Assembly (NCBI GenBank): GCA_944472155.2
Contig: OX235271.1
Span: forward strand, 84,767,256-84,831,255
Origin: Trichobilharzia szidati
Taxonomy: Eukaryota > Platyhelminthes > Trematoda > Strigeidida > Schistosomatidae
Direction: 5' to 3'
Length of the DNA stretch: 64,000 nucleotides
Position numbers and translations under genes: made by a program. The notes beneath the pieces were generated by a model, which was not told the origin of the DNA, did not search any database, and saw nothing but the letters and a program-made list of their open reading frames with translations. The stretch's first letter is position 1. Each line of letters opens with the position of its first letter. Shown one piece after another: positions 45,920-57,204 of the stretch.

Positions 45920-46159
45920 GGAAAACAGATGAGAATAGGTTGTGATATTTTGCTTTTAAAAGTGATTTGCTTTATTGATTTTTTGGCTATACCTTTTCAC
46001 TTCAGTTTGAAGAGGACTTATGCGAAGTTAAATCTATCGTATATTCTCATTACTTTATTACACACAACGAATATTGATCCATTTCATTCCTTTCGAGTTC
46101 CAAGTGTCACTATCTATAGTGCTCCAAGATTTTTGAAGTTTCAGTAGAGGCCGTGATGT
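45401..46159. other. intron 4, unassigned with an (AAT)n microsatellite
   Basis: (AAT)n runs at about 45884-45920. CACTCGCTCACTCACTCAC lies near 45690. Otherwise nothing recognised. Confidence 0.5.
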
Positions 46160-46345
46160 TGTGGTTTTTGCGGGGATGAAGATCCTAGCTCAACATGATC
46201 AACCTTACCTTTATTCTAGCCTTTTCCTATCGGCTAGTAAACTGGGCGAGGTTAAGGTGTACGTTGGATGGGAATCGAACTTGGAAAGCATTCCTACTAC
46301 TGGATGCACTATTGGATGCACACTGCCAAGGCGATGGTATATTCA
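46160..46345 (-). repeat. F4-like SINE fragment
   Basis: GGGAATCGAACTTGGAAAGC is the complement of a B-box. GGCTAGTAAACTGGGCGAGG and upstream resemble the F4 body. Diverged. Confidence 0.5.
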
Positions 46346-46374
46346 GCATTGGAGATTATTTAATCCTTGAATTA

Positions 46375-46990
46375 TTTGTTCATCTTGAAGTGAATTGGTG
46401 GATGATGACTAGCAGTGGAATCCAGGATGCGCATTTTGTCCTATTCGGGACTCGTCAAGTGGATGTACCTGCACTCCTCAGTGAGTGGTGGTGTTCCAAC
46501 CGAGGCTCGAACTCAATGCCCATAATTTCAAACGACAAGGTGTACTCCACTAAACCACTTGGGCTACGAGAGCCACCTGTTGTGGAACGCGTCTTATTAA
46601 TTATTTAATTTAATTTAGATTCTCTCATCGATTGATTGGACCGAAGTGCTCGGTCTCAGGTTGACGTGTCCGCACCTGGTGAAAATGCTTAAATGATGTC
46701 TGGACATGTAAATTGAAGTCTATTGGTGGACGGTGACGCCTTGACGTTCAAAACTACGGGTACTGGGTTCGAGCCTCGGTGGGAACACCATCACTCTCAA
46801 AGGGGAATGCAGGTGCACGCAACTGACGAGTCCCAAATAGGACGAAATACGCATCCTGGATTCCACTGCTAGTCATCATCAACCAATTGACTTCAAGTTA
46901 CATGACCGGATATCGTCGAAGCATCTGTACAAGGAACCAACATATCAACCGGAGACTGAGCATTTCTGTCCAGTTAACTGATGAGAAAAT
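46375..46990. repeat. F3 Sm-alpha-like inverted pair
   Basis: The minus copy (46375-46580) and plus copy (about 46600-46990) are head to head. The plus copy has a tRNA-like part (GGGTACTGGGTTCGAGCCTC, about 46755) and hammerhead pieces: CTGACGA at 46823, stem II GTCCCAAATAGGAC, GAA, ATACGCATC, CTGGATTCCACTGCTAG. Helix I is not closed in this copy. The complement of the minus copy has TTGACGA. Confidence 0.8.
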
Positions 46991-47654
46991 TTAAATGGAA
47001 TTAAATATATGTTCATCCGTTTATCTCATTTTCGCTAGTCCCAAAATACCATTTGTACTTCCCCCTCTCCAGGCCTTTGCTATTTACTATGCTCTGATAA
47101 GAGACATCTGTTTTATTTCAAATCAACAGATGTACTTTGCAGTACATTTAATATTATTATTACTATCATTCTTATTTTTTTACTTAATAAGAACTATATA
47201 AGTTGCATACATTGCTGATATCTTGGAATAATTACACATTTTTTTATCAAGATGTTAATGACTGTGTATATATACATAGCATTCATGTTGTATACAGTTC
47301 CTAATTATTTTAATTATCATTTTATTTTTTAATGTCTGAGTAAAAGAGAAGATAAGAAACTGTAAAATATCAAGTCATTCAAAATACTCTATTCGATGGT
47401 CTTGATACTGTACCAAGAAGTAGCTAGTTTCACTGTCTGTATTCATCTAACAGGGAACTTCTTAGATAACTTTCATAGGTATATTGCTCATAGGCTAGTT
47501 ATATTTTAGATTCTAAAATTTACTTCATGAATAATCCCCATCCAGGCATTGTAATGAAAACAAAACACGTAGTAGTTCAGCGAAGAGTCTCTTTTCGGCG
47601 GCGAATTCATTTTCTTAGCTACACAATCGCAATTATATATATATATGATTGCAT
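46991..47654. other. intron 4, unassigned
   Basis: AT-rich; nothing recognised. Confidence 0.4.
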
Positions 47655-47936
47655 GAAGGATTTCATCATGAGCTGACATCAGTTACGGAACCACTGGAAA
47701 CCTGGGAGTAATGGACAGCTGTTTCGTTCTAGTTTGGGACTCTTCAGCGGTACGCACCAACCGGGATTTGAGCACAGGACCTTCTGCTTACAAGGCAAGC
47801 TCGTAGACCATTAAACCACTAGGACCCGATCCAGTACTCCCAGGTTTTCCAGTGGTTCTCTAACTGATGTCAGCTCATGATGGAATCCTCCATGAAATCA
47901 AACAAAATCCCTACAAAACCAATACTTGAAAAAATA
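47655..47936. repeat. F1 fold-back: full minus copy then 3' part in plus
   Basis: The minus copy 47655-47828 includes a hammerhead-like region (47707-47756, complement core CTGAAGA, stem II GTCC/GAAC with one mismatch, GAA, ACAGCTGTCC). Plus segment 47829-47936 begins at the cleavage-site sequence CCAGTACTCCC and ends CCAATACTTGAAAA. Confidence 0.85.
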
Positions 47937-48289
47937 TATGAGTTATTTTTTTTATGCATGTGTACATTAAGTTTGTCAGACAAACTACAAACTACAATTG
48001 GTTATGGTTATTTTAACTAAACAGGTGAAAATTAGTAAGTTTTGGGTAGAGTTGTGTAGTACAAAAACGGTCAAGAAAATTGGGTGTTAATGAAACTAGG
48101 GTAGTAACAAAGTGATGAGTTGTCACAAACACTTGTTAAAAAGGAGTCACGTAATAATATGAATAGTTTGATGATTGAGTTGTACTCAGGATACACACAG
48201 GAACAAAGTAGAGAATACGAAACTACGCAAGAGTTCTAAATGAGTACAAGAATTATAAGGAATTAAAGAAACAGGCAAACAAACAAAAT
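47937..48289. other. intron 4, unassigned
   Basis: Nothing recognised. Confidence 0.4.
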
Positions 48290-48660
48290 TAAGTCATCAA
48301 AAATCAGCAAAGTTGTTACCATGATAGTAGAAGTGGTTGAGTAATTAATTCTCATTTGTATGCACACCTCCAGTTTTTCTGTGTGAATGGCCAGAGCTTC
48401 AGCGATATAAGGAAGATGAAACTGTATTACCTTTGGCAGGTTATTCTTGACTGTGTAGATTACTTTGAAGAAGGAGGCGATTATTAAGATGAAATGATCA
48501 GTGTTAACCAGGTGTTCAATTATCGCACTCCTTATAGCACCACTATTGCCTTTTCCCTACCATGCTGGGTAATGTTCTTGAGTCCTCTTGGACAGGATGT
48601 GCTTCGAATCACCGATGAACAAGGTGAACTGATATAGGCATGTATGGGTGCTTGTTCAGT
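48290..48660 (-). mobile_element. Penelope-like element C-terminal fragment
   Basis: The complement translates in pieces to RGLKNITQHGREK, then IRSAIIEHLVNTDHF and VIYTVKNNLPKVIQF, the GIY-YIG C-terminal part, with stops. Confidence 0.6.
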
Positions 48661-48870
48661 GGTAGAATACCCATCAGTTCGGTTCCCAGTCGATTCTCGC
48701 CTAAACCTCGCCTAGTTCATCAGGCGATTATAAACCTGGAAAAGAAGTCACGTTGACTTGGTGATATCAGTCCATGCTAACTCCGTAAAAACCCCACTCA
48801 CCTCTACTGAAACTCTAAAAGCTTAGAGCCCTCTATCCTACATGGAATGCGAGAAAGTAAACAAAAACAA
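48661..48870 (+). repeat. F4 SINE, diverged
   Basis: GCTTGTTCAGTGGTAGAATA is an A-box region, with GGTTCCCAGTCGATTCTCGC after it. The body and tail are recognisable, ending CCTACATGG. Confidence 0.65.
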
Positions 48871-49224
48871 ACTGCTAGCAAATTCCTCCTTAAATTGTCT
48901 GGTAGTGTGATATTAAGAAATCAAACTGTTGCTACAGTTAGTAAAATTACGTAGGCACAAACAGACATTTCTCAAAATTTCATTGTGGAATTCTTTTGTT
49001 TTTCAAAGTTCACTTGTCTGAAAGATTTACTAGGTCATGTGAATATCACTAAACAATCCTGTATATATATATATATATATATATATAAGATGGCTAAAAC
49101 AAAACGTCTTTTTCACAGTTGTTTCATATTGTAATCATTGATATCCGTATTCAATGGACTCATGTAAGCCAGTAAGTGGAGTTGTTACCGTACATAGATA
49201 ATTTATTAATCATGATCTTCGAGT
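48871..49224. other. intron 4, unassigned with (TA)n
   Basis: (TA)n lies at about 49061-49087. Nothing else. Confidence 0.5.
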
Positions 49225-49450
49225 GTCTCTTTGCATGGGATTTCATTGGTTTCAAGTTTAATAACGGACTGACATAAGTTAGAGAACCATTAGAAGCAGG
49301 TTAGTATTGGACAGCTGTTTTGTCCTAATTTTGAGAAGCACCTATGACCCCACTAAAGAGTGAACCTAGGAACTTCAGCTTACAAGGTGGACTCGTTGAG
49401 CATTCAGTCACTGGGATGAAATCCAATAGTGGGTTCATGAATTCTAACTA
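49225..49450 (-). repeat. F1 copy, diverged
   Basis: TAGAGAACCATTAGAAGCAG, TGGACAGCTGTTTTGTCC and ACAAGGTGGACTCGTTGAGC give the F1 complement with a decayed ribozyme. Confidence 0.65.
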
Positions 49451-49815
49451 CTGATAATGATTCACTGAATTCAAATCTAGTGGACGAATCCTGTTCTGTT
49501 TGGTAGACAATTTCACAATTCTGGATAGTATGTTGTGTTGAATTGTAAAGAATTCAAAGAAAATATTGTTAAGGTGTTATTAATGGTGTAAAGTCATCTA
49601 ATACAGTGTATAACTCTTGAAGTAGAAAGTGTTATCTGGAACTATAAATTCGTCTGAATGATGAAGTGGCTATGACGAGTGACCTATCTGATAAATGATT
49701 TACAAAGCAAACTTAAAGCAATACAAGTAAGCAAACAATATAGTGTTTTCGGTCAGATCACATCAGGGTTTACACTAATATACATAACTTTAAAAATATA
49801 TGTGAAATATTATTG

Positions 49816-50110
49816 GTATTAGATGGTTGGAGGCAATCAGCAGAAAGCCTTAGACCTAGGTTTCGTGATAGTTGGCATTCACCAGGTAGTGAGGCGTATC
49901 TGCAACCTCGAAGGAACTCATGTCCCTTCTGAGAATTCGAACTTGCGTCATCCAGTGCTGCAGTCAGATACGTTACTACTGAGCTATTTGGGGTTAGCGA
50001 TTGACCTCCTGTAGGACTTCTTCGGATACTTTAATTCGACACTAGTCACTAGATAGAGTGATATGTCTAGTCCTATCTTTGGTGCAAACTGAATTCTATC
50101 AGTCAAGTTT
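49816..50110 (-). repeat. F2 element with flanking unit
   Basis: The complement of the ribozyme has core CTGGTGA (A6 changed). The tRNA-like half with A/B-box complements lies at 49925-50000, followed by the GACACTAGTCACTAGATAG unit. Confidence 0.75.
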
Positions 50111-50197
50111 GTGAATGTGAAATATAAATCATTAGGATTGTAAGATTGTGTACATAGATTGTGCAATTAGTCATAATGATAATACTACTACTACTAC

Positions 50198-50231
<34 letters not shown>

Positions 50232-50580
50232 TCTATTTATAACAAAGATGAAACCCGTGGACAGATTTATGATAACAAGGACAATGAAAAAGCGGCATGA
50301 TTAAACAAATAAATGTTCAGATAGACGCAAGAGATAAAACCGTTTCTCACTACCACTTGTTATCGCTAATTGCTCCACCTTTTTATATTTGTAATTATTA
50401 TTATTATGACTAATTGTACAATATGTATGCACAATCTTATCATCCAATGGACAAATTATCATGATTGGTTTATATTTAATATTTTTTTAGTAAAGTTATG
50501 TATATATGTATGTATGTATGTATATAAGGGGTCTAATTGAAAGTAATGCTATTCGCTAACTAATATCCATTTGTGATCGA
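50111..50580. other. intron 4, unassigned with ACT/AAT microsatellite
   Basis: (ACT)n then (AAT)n lies at about 50180-50231. TATGTATGTATGTATGT lies near 50503. Confidence 0.5.
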
Positions 50581-50985
50581 ACTTGAGACAAATTGAATCT
50601 TCACTAACAAATTCTTGAAAATTAATGTGATGACCACTAGTAGTGACTAGTAGAATCTAAGTGGTCGTGTGGGTCAGCGCAAATACTTGCCGATGACGTA
50701 AGCTAGCAGCGGCGCAACAACAGCTTATTGACAAAAGTTAGAATTCATGGGCCAATCATTGGTTCCTGTCCCAGTAGCTGGATGATCAATGATCACCTCC
50801 TTCCTTCGTGATCTGAAGGTCCTGGAATCGATCTCCATTGGGATCAGGGGTAGGCATCACTGAAGAGTCCTAAAAAGGGACGAAACAGCTGTTCAGAACT
50901 CCATCAGTGGTTTTCACCGGTACTCAAACTGATATTAATCCGTTATCAAACTAGAAACAAATCAAATCCCCATAGAATAATTCTT
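50581..50985 (+). repeat. F1 tail plus full monomer
   Basis: A short tail (ACAAATTCTTGAAAATTAAT) runs directly into the monomer start TGTGATGACC. The ribozyme has CTGAAGA, stem II GTCC/GGAC, GAA, ACAGCTGTTC, but helix I is lost. Confidence 0.7.
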
Positions 50986-51106
50986 GAAAATTATTCACTT
51001 AAATGTGTTGTGTTGAATTTTACTATGGGAATCTTTAATATTTTGATATCTCAGTTTACACAATATCTTGATGTTGTTATGGTTGTTGTTTTTCTTCTTT
51101 TCAAAG

Positions 51107-51189
51107 AATCCAAACAGCCTGTTGAGCTTGCGCGAACAAAATCCGTTGACAGTTCATTCTTGTCAAAGTCAACTCCACCAGCTAAACAG
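51107..51189 (+). CDS. SVIL: supervillin-like gene, exon 5
   Basis: A T/C-rich tract then TTTTCAAAG is the acceptor; two bases complete a Glu codon. Donor GTAAGAC at 51190, phase 0. 28 residues: ESKQPVELARTKSVDSSFLS, then KSTPPAKQ, a basic and Ser-rich piece with phosphorylation-type RTKSVDSS. Phase fits exons 4 and 6. Confidence 0.8.
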
Positions 51190-51211
51190 GTAAGACTCTA
51201 ATTATCTTCTA

Positions 51212-51515
51212 CAGCAGGTCGAGTGCGAGGACAAATACTCGCCACAGATGACATTCGCTAGTAGTAGAGCCACATCAGGAATTGGCAAAAGTAAGAATTA
51301 ATGGACTGGCCATCGGATAGGGTCACAGTGACTTAATGGTCTACGAGCTAGCTCACCTTGTAACCAGAAGGTCCTGGATTCGAACCGTTGTGGTGGGTGC
51401 GTACTACTGAAGAGTCTCAAACTAGGCTGGTGAAACAGCTGTCCACTACTCCTAGGTGGTTTTTCAATGGTTCTCTAACTGATGTCAGTTCATGATGAAA
51501 TCCTGAATATTTTCC
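51212..51515 (+). repeat. F1 copy immediately after the exon 5 donor
   Basis: It begins about 22 bases into intron 5 at ACAGCAGGTCGAGTGCGAGG. tRNA-like part 51330-51390 has CCTGGATTCGAACC. The ribozyme core CTGAAGA is present, but stem II is disrupted by a GGCTGGT insertion. Confidence 0.8.
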
Positions 51516-52009
51516 CTGCATTAACTCATAGCTTATATAGAGTAAAGAAAAATGTGTTGAACAACTGATTACTTGACCACTGATTGACAATTAGTTTTTG
51601 GGTTTCATACTTTAGCATCGTCATAGTTTGTTTTTTGTATGAGGAGACAGTTAAACTTGTGTAGTAGTGGCTTGGTATTGCAAATTTAAGCATCACTAGT
51701 TCTCAAGGCATTTATACATGCCTTAATTATAAAGTATTAATGATAAAAACAGCTCTATTCTGGGCAGTATGTTTACACAGCCTTGAGTTCCCAGTGCATT
51801 TTATTGCAAAATGCCTACTCCTAATACAGGATCTTCAAGTAAAGTAGTAAAATTGGTGATGCGATACTGTTCGACCTGATGCCTGAGTCCAATCCCTTAG
51901 GATATTTTTCCTCATGTCATTTGAGAAATGACATCCAACGAATCCAAAGATTTAATTAGATGATGAAAAATAATAAGAAATGAAGAAAAGTTGATGCAGT
52001 GAGCTGGAA
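51516..52009. other. intron 5, unassigned
   Basis: Nothing recognised. Confidence 0.4.
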
Positions 52010-52970
52010 TAAAAACCAGTAAGACAAGGCTGTCTGCTTATTACCATCGACGGTATTCTTAATTGTGTTGGACTGGATTATACGTTAGATTGTACACAGG
52101 GAGTGAAAAGACAGGAATACATTGGACTGATAAGAAGACTCTAGAGGATCCGGGATTTCGTTCGGGGATGATTTATGTTTAATGTGACACAAACTTGAAG
52201 ACTTGCAGGTGAAACCCAACAAACTGGCTGAAGAAGCAGGCAGTGATTACAGGACTCCAGGTGAACATAGAGAAGACGAGGTTGATGAAGATAACTAACC
52301 AACAGCAAAAGGGACAACAACCAGCACCAATCACCATCAACAGGAGAGGTTTGACAGAGGTCGCCCCCTTCACTTATCTAGGAAACATCTTTCCAATCAT
52401 AGGCAGAACAGATGAAGATGTCGAAGTCGTAATCAGGAAGGTAAAATACGCTTTCATCAAACTGAAATCAGTTTGAAAATCTTCTGCACTCCCCCTCAGC
52501 ATCAATAACAAGATTTGGATTTTCGACATAAGTGTGGAGTCGATCAGTCAGTTCTCCTATATAGGTCAGAAAACTGCACAGCGTGTCACAAAGAGGATTT
52601 CCAACAAGTGGCTGCAGACTTTTATCAACAAATGCCTTCGCTGGCTCTGTACTGAAGATCAAATGGCAGGTCAGAAATAAATAGCAACAAGAAACTCTGG
52701 CTGGGAACAAACCAACTAAGAGCTGTTTGCTCAACGAATATGTAGGATAAAATGGAGATGGGTAGGGCATACGTTGAGGAGGCCGTCGAATGAAATCGTG
52801 CTCAATGCAGGCGATCACTCTAGTGGAATCCGAATCGAAAGCGACGACTGAGTCGTTGGTGTGAGGGTGACATGGAAGAGATCGTGTGAGGAGGAGGAGG
52901 AGATGAGAGATGTGCTGTTGACGCCGTATGTTCCACTCGCAACCCAAGGAATAATAATAACAATAGTGAT
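52010..52970 (+). mobile_element. RTE (SR2-like) LINE, 3' part of the coding region
   Basis: A decayed RQGCLL motif (about 52025) is followed after frameshifts by ITGLQVNIEKTRLMKITNQQ (52243-52476), FTYLGNIFPIIGRTDEDVEV and IRKVKYAFIKLKSV. Further on come NKWLQTFINKCLRWLCTEDQ and the terminal IKWRWVGHTLRRPSNEIVLN. This order is characteristic of RTE-clade ORF2 ends. The antisense frame 52468-52986 is a shadow. Confidence 0.85.
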
Positions 52971-54363
52971 ATAAACCGGCCACCATACCATTTAAAGAAT
53001 CCCTGTGTGGTAACTCTCAACTGAAATCGTTATAAAAACTGGAGAAAGACTTATTGAAAATGAAGGATCACCAGAGTTATGATCAGTACTACACATTGTT
53101 TTACTTAACACAGTACTACATCTTTGTATCACATGGTATTTTATATGAGAAATATAAGTAGATCACATGATCTGATAAGTTAGTTGAAACATTAACGCTG
53201 ATATTACTTTTTTATCGCTTAAAAATGAATAAAAATAATGAAGAAATCAAGATGTATCAAAAGTGTGGATGCATTATTATTATTCGCCCTTTGGGTTCCT
53301 AGTGAAGCACAGTAACGTGTCATTAGATCACTTGGATGTCTGCTGGCTTTACCACTGGCTTTAAGATTGCAAATGAGGCTTCAGTTCCTCCTCATATACT
53401 GAAGAGTATGATATTTTGAGTTAAATAGGTTAGAAGCAAATGAATCAACACTATGATAACTAATTTAGATTTCGAACCCTAAATATCCCCTAGGTGATAC
53501 TGAGATGTTATATCAATCTGTCTTTAGAAAACCGTCGACTTTATGGATAAACATCTTCTCTTGGCATTGAAAGTTTTATTTGTCCACTTATCATTTTTAC
53601 ACATATCACTCAGTGCCATGGAGAATCGTCCATGCTGTGTAAACATGGTGTTTTCTTCCGTATACACAATTTCTTGTCTTCACGGGAATATGAGTTCTCT
53701 GAAAATTACAGATGTATGCAACTATTGACTACTGTTGACCAACAAATAGCCAACAGATGGCATCATTATCTCATAGAGAATAAACGTTGTCCTGTGTGGG
53801 AGCGTTACTGAGTTGTTGGGTTCGTCTAACTAGATTCGAATTCTCCTCTAGAACATGACTCTGTAGCTAACTGATCACTTGAAAATATCCCCCACACTGA
53901 GATAGATAAAAAAAATTCAGACAGGGAATAAATGACGACTCAAACGACAAAAACAATACACATAACAACCACGACGTTTCTTTATCAGAGAAAATACATC
54001 GTATATCATATTTACAAAACTTCAGGAGTTTAAGCCACAAATAAATTAACAAACATCCCTCAGAAAATCAAGCCATTAATTAACGAATCAAAAACAACGT
54101 CCAATCAGGTTGCTGTGTCGGTGTACGCATTAACCATGACTTCACGGCTAACAAAGAAGGCTGTTCTTCCTCACAAGTTGGTACTTTATTTATACAGTGG
54201 ATTGTACTCAATTTTCGGTTGACTGATTTAAGACTGTTTACTGAACTCTTAATAGGTTGAGAAGAATATTTCATTCATATTTCCTTGTATGAATTTTACA
54301 TAATCTATTGTCTTTGCATTCATTCGTTGTAGACCGTATATTATTATTTTTTCTCTCTTTAAG
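52971..54363. other. intron 5, rest
   Basis: Mostly unassigned. Frame 53543-53728 (61 codons) starts MDKHLLLALKVLFVHLSFLH, resembling a signal peptide, with several Cys after it. No splice support or homologue is known to me. Confidence 0.4.
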
Positions 54364-54530
54364 GCATCCAAAATTTCACAGAATGTCAATGTACCACCTA
54401 TTGAAGACAAAGCATTATCTGATTTTTTCACAAGTAAACCAGTCGTTGAGTCGCCTACTGAATCAACTCCCGTCCAACTACCAACTCTGTCTGCACAACC
54501 AGATAAAGAAATGCAAAGTATGTATGAAAG
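54364..54530 (+). CDS. SVIL: supervillin-like gene, exon 6
   Basis: Acceptor TTTTTTCTCTCTTTAAG, donor GTGAGAA at 54531. It starts in phase 0 as exon 5 requires. About 55 residues: ASKISQNVNVPPIEDKALSD, then FFTSKPVVESPTESTPVQLP, ending MQSMYER with the last Arg codon split. Pro/Ser/Thr-rich linker sequence. Confidence 0.8.
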
Positions 54531-54794
54531 GTGAGAAAATATAATCTATAGAAAGAACTAGAAAGCAGTACAAAATTTGCATATATTCAGAATTCCTTTC
54601 TTTTGGTAATCATTCGAATATTTTGTAATTATGTATAATGGAGGCCAGATAACAGTGAAAATGTTAGGAAGAGGGATTGTAAAAGTATCTGTCAGGACGG
54701 ACAAGCTTCTTTGTTCGCCATGATTACTGACATGACAACCTGAGTGAACAGTTTTGATTCGGAAACTTCATAGATTCATATCCCTTAAATGAAT

Positions 54795-55710
54795 GTGAAT
54801 AAAGCAAGAACAACAGTGGTTTGTGCAGAATAATATGGTGCCATCATTGTTTATTTTGTTGGCTTCTCATCAGCTGCCTACAGCCCAAAGACATTATTAA
54901 GTATATCTACAGAGTTCATTTAAAAAAATCAATATATGCATACAATGCTAGTTATAATTATAACTGCTTTATCTCAAACAATAATGATCATACACACGAT
55001 GGAATCTTTCGGCATTACGTAATCAAATGAGAGAGAGGATGAAAACATCCATTTACCAGGACAAGGAAAGATTAATAACCTCTTCTTTCTGAACGAATAT
55101 AACGTGTTTCAAGCGCTTGATGGAGATTGCTTCAGCAAACTTAAGGAGAATTGAACTCTTTTGCCTATAGATAACTTTAAAAGATCTTGCGACGTCCACC
55201 TCATGATCCGTGTCAAGGAGATGCCTGGTGATGACACTGTTGAAAGCATTTGTTCCCTTTACACATAGGCTTTTCAGTATATGTTCAGAAAATCGGAGGT
55301 ATGTCCTTCTTTCTGTTCTCCCAATGTAACTGCTCCCGTTCGACAGGCAGGAACCAGCTTTAGCTGCAAGACAGGCTCTGCTTAGTGATGTAATTGATTT
55401 TTTGTTGACAATCGCTGTAATATTTTCACCTATAAAATCAAGTTGAACGAAGATGGGCGTTTTTCCCACTGTGATTTGCTTGACATTTGAGCCTTCAGAT
55501 CTTCCGTACTTGTTAATAAACCTTTGGGGGGGGGGGTTAACCGTTGTTCCTCAACATCTTTTCGAGATATTCTTTCTGTGGATAAACTTAATAATGTATT
55601 TGGGCTGTGCGCAGCTGAGATGATGAGAAGCCAACGAAATAAACAATGATGGTACCATTTTATTCTGCAAAAACAAATGTTGTTCTTGCTTTATTCAAAG
55701 CTTAACTTTC
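54795..55710 (-). mobile_element. Penelope-like element with inverted terminal repeats (pLTR-like) and GIY-YIG frame
   Basis: GAATAAAGCAAGAACAAC begins the left end (about 54797), and its inverse GTTGTTCTTGCTTTATTC ends the right (about 55687-55704). Both arms carry a hammerhead-like CTGATGAGAAGCC region. Inside, the minus frame 55053-55469 encodes FIGENITAIVNKKSITSLSR, SYIGRTERRTYLRFSEHILK and SVITRHLLDTDHEVDV, an intact GIY-YIG core with a short internal deletion before it. Left ribozyme: G12 changed to A. Right ribozyme: five-base insertion in the core. Confidence 0.8.
55526..55537. repeat. poly-G run
   Basis: A run of nine or more G inside the PLE at 54795-55710. Unusual in this AT-rich DNA. 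Confidence 0.7.
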
Positions 55711-56634
55711 TGAGGGTTTGTTAAATATAACCATACCAAGTTTATTGTCTAATATAAGTTGTCGTTTTCCTTCTGGTCATAGTTTTTCCTAGTCTGATTT
55801 TGTGTCTGTCGTAGTGTGGGAGATATTTTTAAGTGGGTATAGCGTCGCCTTCTGGAGACACATTTTTGTGAAGTTACACAAAAACCACAACCCAGCTTGT
55901 ACTCTGTCATAACAGTGTGATAAAAGCATTTTACATATAATTCGGAGTAATCTGACGGGTATTCCTGTCGATGTCAAGTTTTCTGGAATACGTACTCACC
56001 TTGCATAATCTTCAAATTGTCAACTCAGTTGATTTCAGATACTTGGTTAGTTAGTAAGAATGTTTAATAAACTCGATTTTAACTACTAAAGAGTTAAACC
56101 TGAGGATGAAATGACAGTGTACAAGTTTTTACTATTTCTACTGTCTGATACCAACTGTTTACATACTCAGTCCTGATATTGATAATAATCTCGACAAACA
56201 GAACATCCTTATGTACAGATAATCTTCAATCGGTTTCTGGATAGTTGCAATGAACACAGACAGTACTTATTCTGCTGGAAAATTAAGCGTTACACCTTCA
56301 GATAAAGATTTCATCATTGATACTAACAGAAAATTTGATGGTATTGGCATAAAAAAAGGAACTTACAGAACACTTGATGCCGATTATCACCTAAGTTGGC
56401 TTAAATATTGTTTCTACAAATTCGGTTTTAAGAATATTGAGATCACTTTTGAGGATAAAGTATTTTGAAGAGAGAAAGAACGAACATGTTTGCAGGATAA
56501 TACGAGCTCGTTTTATTTCGTGGATACTCATCAACTGCATAAATCCTAAACAAAATCAAATTATAAGTTTCAAAAAAGTTTTGGAACATACCTTTTCATA
56601 ATTTTTTGGAGTTATTTATAAACATATTGATTAT
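55711..56634. other. intron 6, unassigned with a 72-codon frame
   Basis: Frame 56250-56468 (+) encodes SDKDFIIDTNRKFDGIGIKK and YHLSWLKYCFYKFGFKNIEI, a composition typical of a folded protein. I recognise no family and see no splice borders. Confidence 0.4.
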
Positions 56635-56955
56635 TTAATTGGTGGATGATGACTAGCAGTGGAATCCAAGGAGCACATTTCGTCCTATTTGAGACTCGTC
56701 ATCTGAATGTACCTACATCCCCAGTGAGTGATGTTCCCACCGAGGCTCCAACCCAGTGCCCGTAGTTTCAAGCGCCAGATGACGAGTCCCAAATAGGACG
56801 AAGTGTGCATCCTGGATTCCACTGCTAGTCACCATCCACCAATTTAATTCTGACTACATGCCCAGACATCGTCGAAGCATCTGCACAAGAAGCCGATATG
56901 CCAACCTGAGACCAAGCACTTCGGTCCAATCAATCGACGGGAAAATTTGAAATTC
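56635..56955. repeat. F3 Sm-alpha-like inverted pair next to exon 7
   Basis: The minus copy (56635-56770) and plus copy (56775-56955) meet inside the ribozyme upstream region. Both cores read ATGACGA, so C3 is changed. Stem II GTCCCAAATAGGAC is intact in the plus copy. The right end is about 35 bp before the exon 7 acceptor. Confidence 0.8.
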
Positions 56956-56989
56956 AATTAAATATTGATTATTTATTTATTTCTTGCAG

Positions 56990-57204
56990 GATTGTCGATG
57001 CTCGACGTGCAGCTAGACCAGAAAAACGAAAACCTCCGAAAGACTTTAAAAATCCCCTAAAAGCATTAGAACAAAGAGAAAATATCAAATCTAACTATGA
57101 AGAAGTACGTACAAACAAAACGACAGAACAACAAGCCAATACAAATTTAACACCATTTCAACCATTGTTACGTGCTGTGGATCCATCTTTGAAAGTTGGA
57201 TTAG
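56990..57204 (+). CDS. SVIL: supervillin-like gene, exon 7 (last in window)
   Basis: Acceptor TTTATTTCTTGCAG, donor GTAAAA at 57205. One base completes Arg from exon 6; the exon ends one base into a Gly codon. About 71 residues: RIVDARRAARPEKRKPPKDF, KNPLKALEQRENIKSNYEEV, then a Gln/Thr-rich part and LLRAVDPSLKVGL. The basic stretch followed by N-P-x-KAL-x-x-R-x-x-I-x-x-x-Y-x-E is the strongest family signal. As I recall it, supervillins have this just before their gelsolin/villin-like repeats, which bind actin and membrane partners. No following exon (starting with two carried bases) was found to 64000, so the gene must continue. Family identity rests on my recall of the motif, not on an alignment. 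Confidence 0.75.

Noticed and set aside
52468..52986. 172-codon minus-strand open frame
   Set aside because: Antisense of a recognisable RTE LINE coding region on the plus strand.
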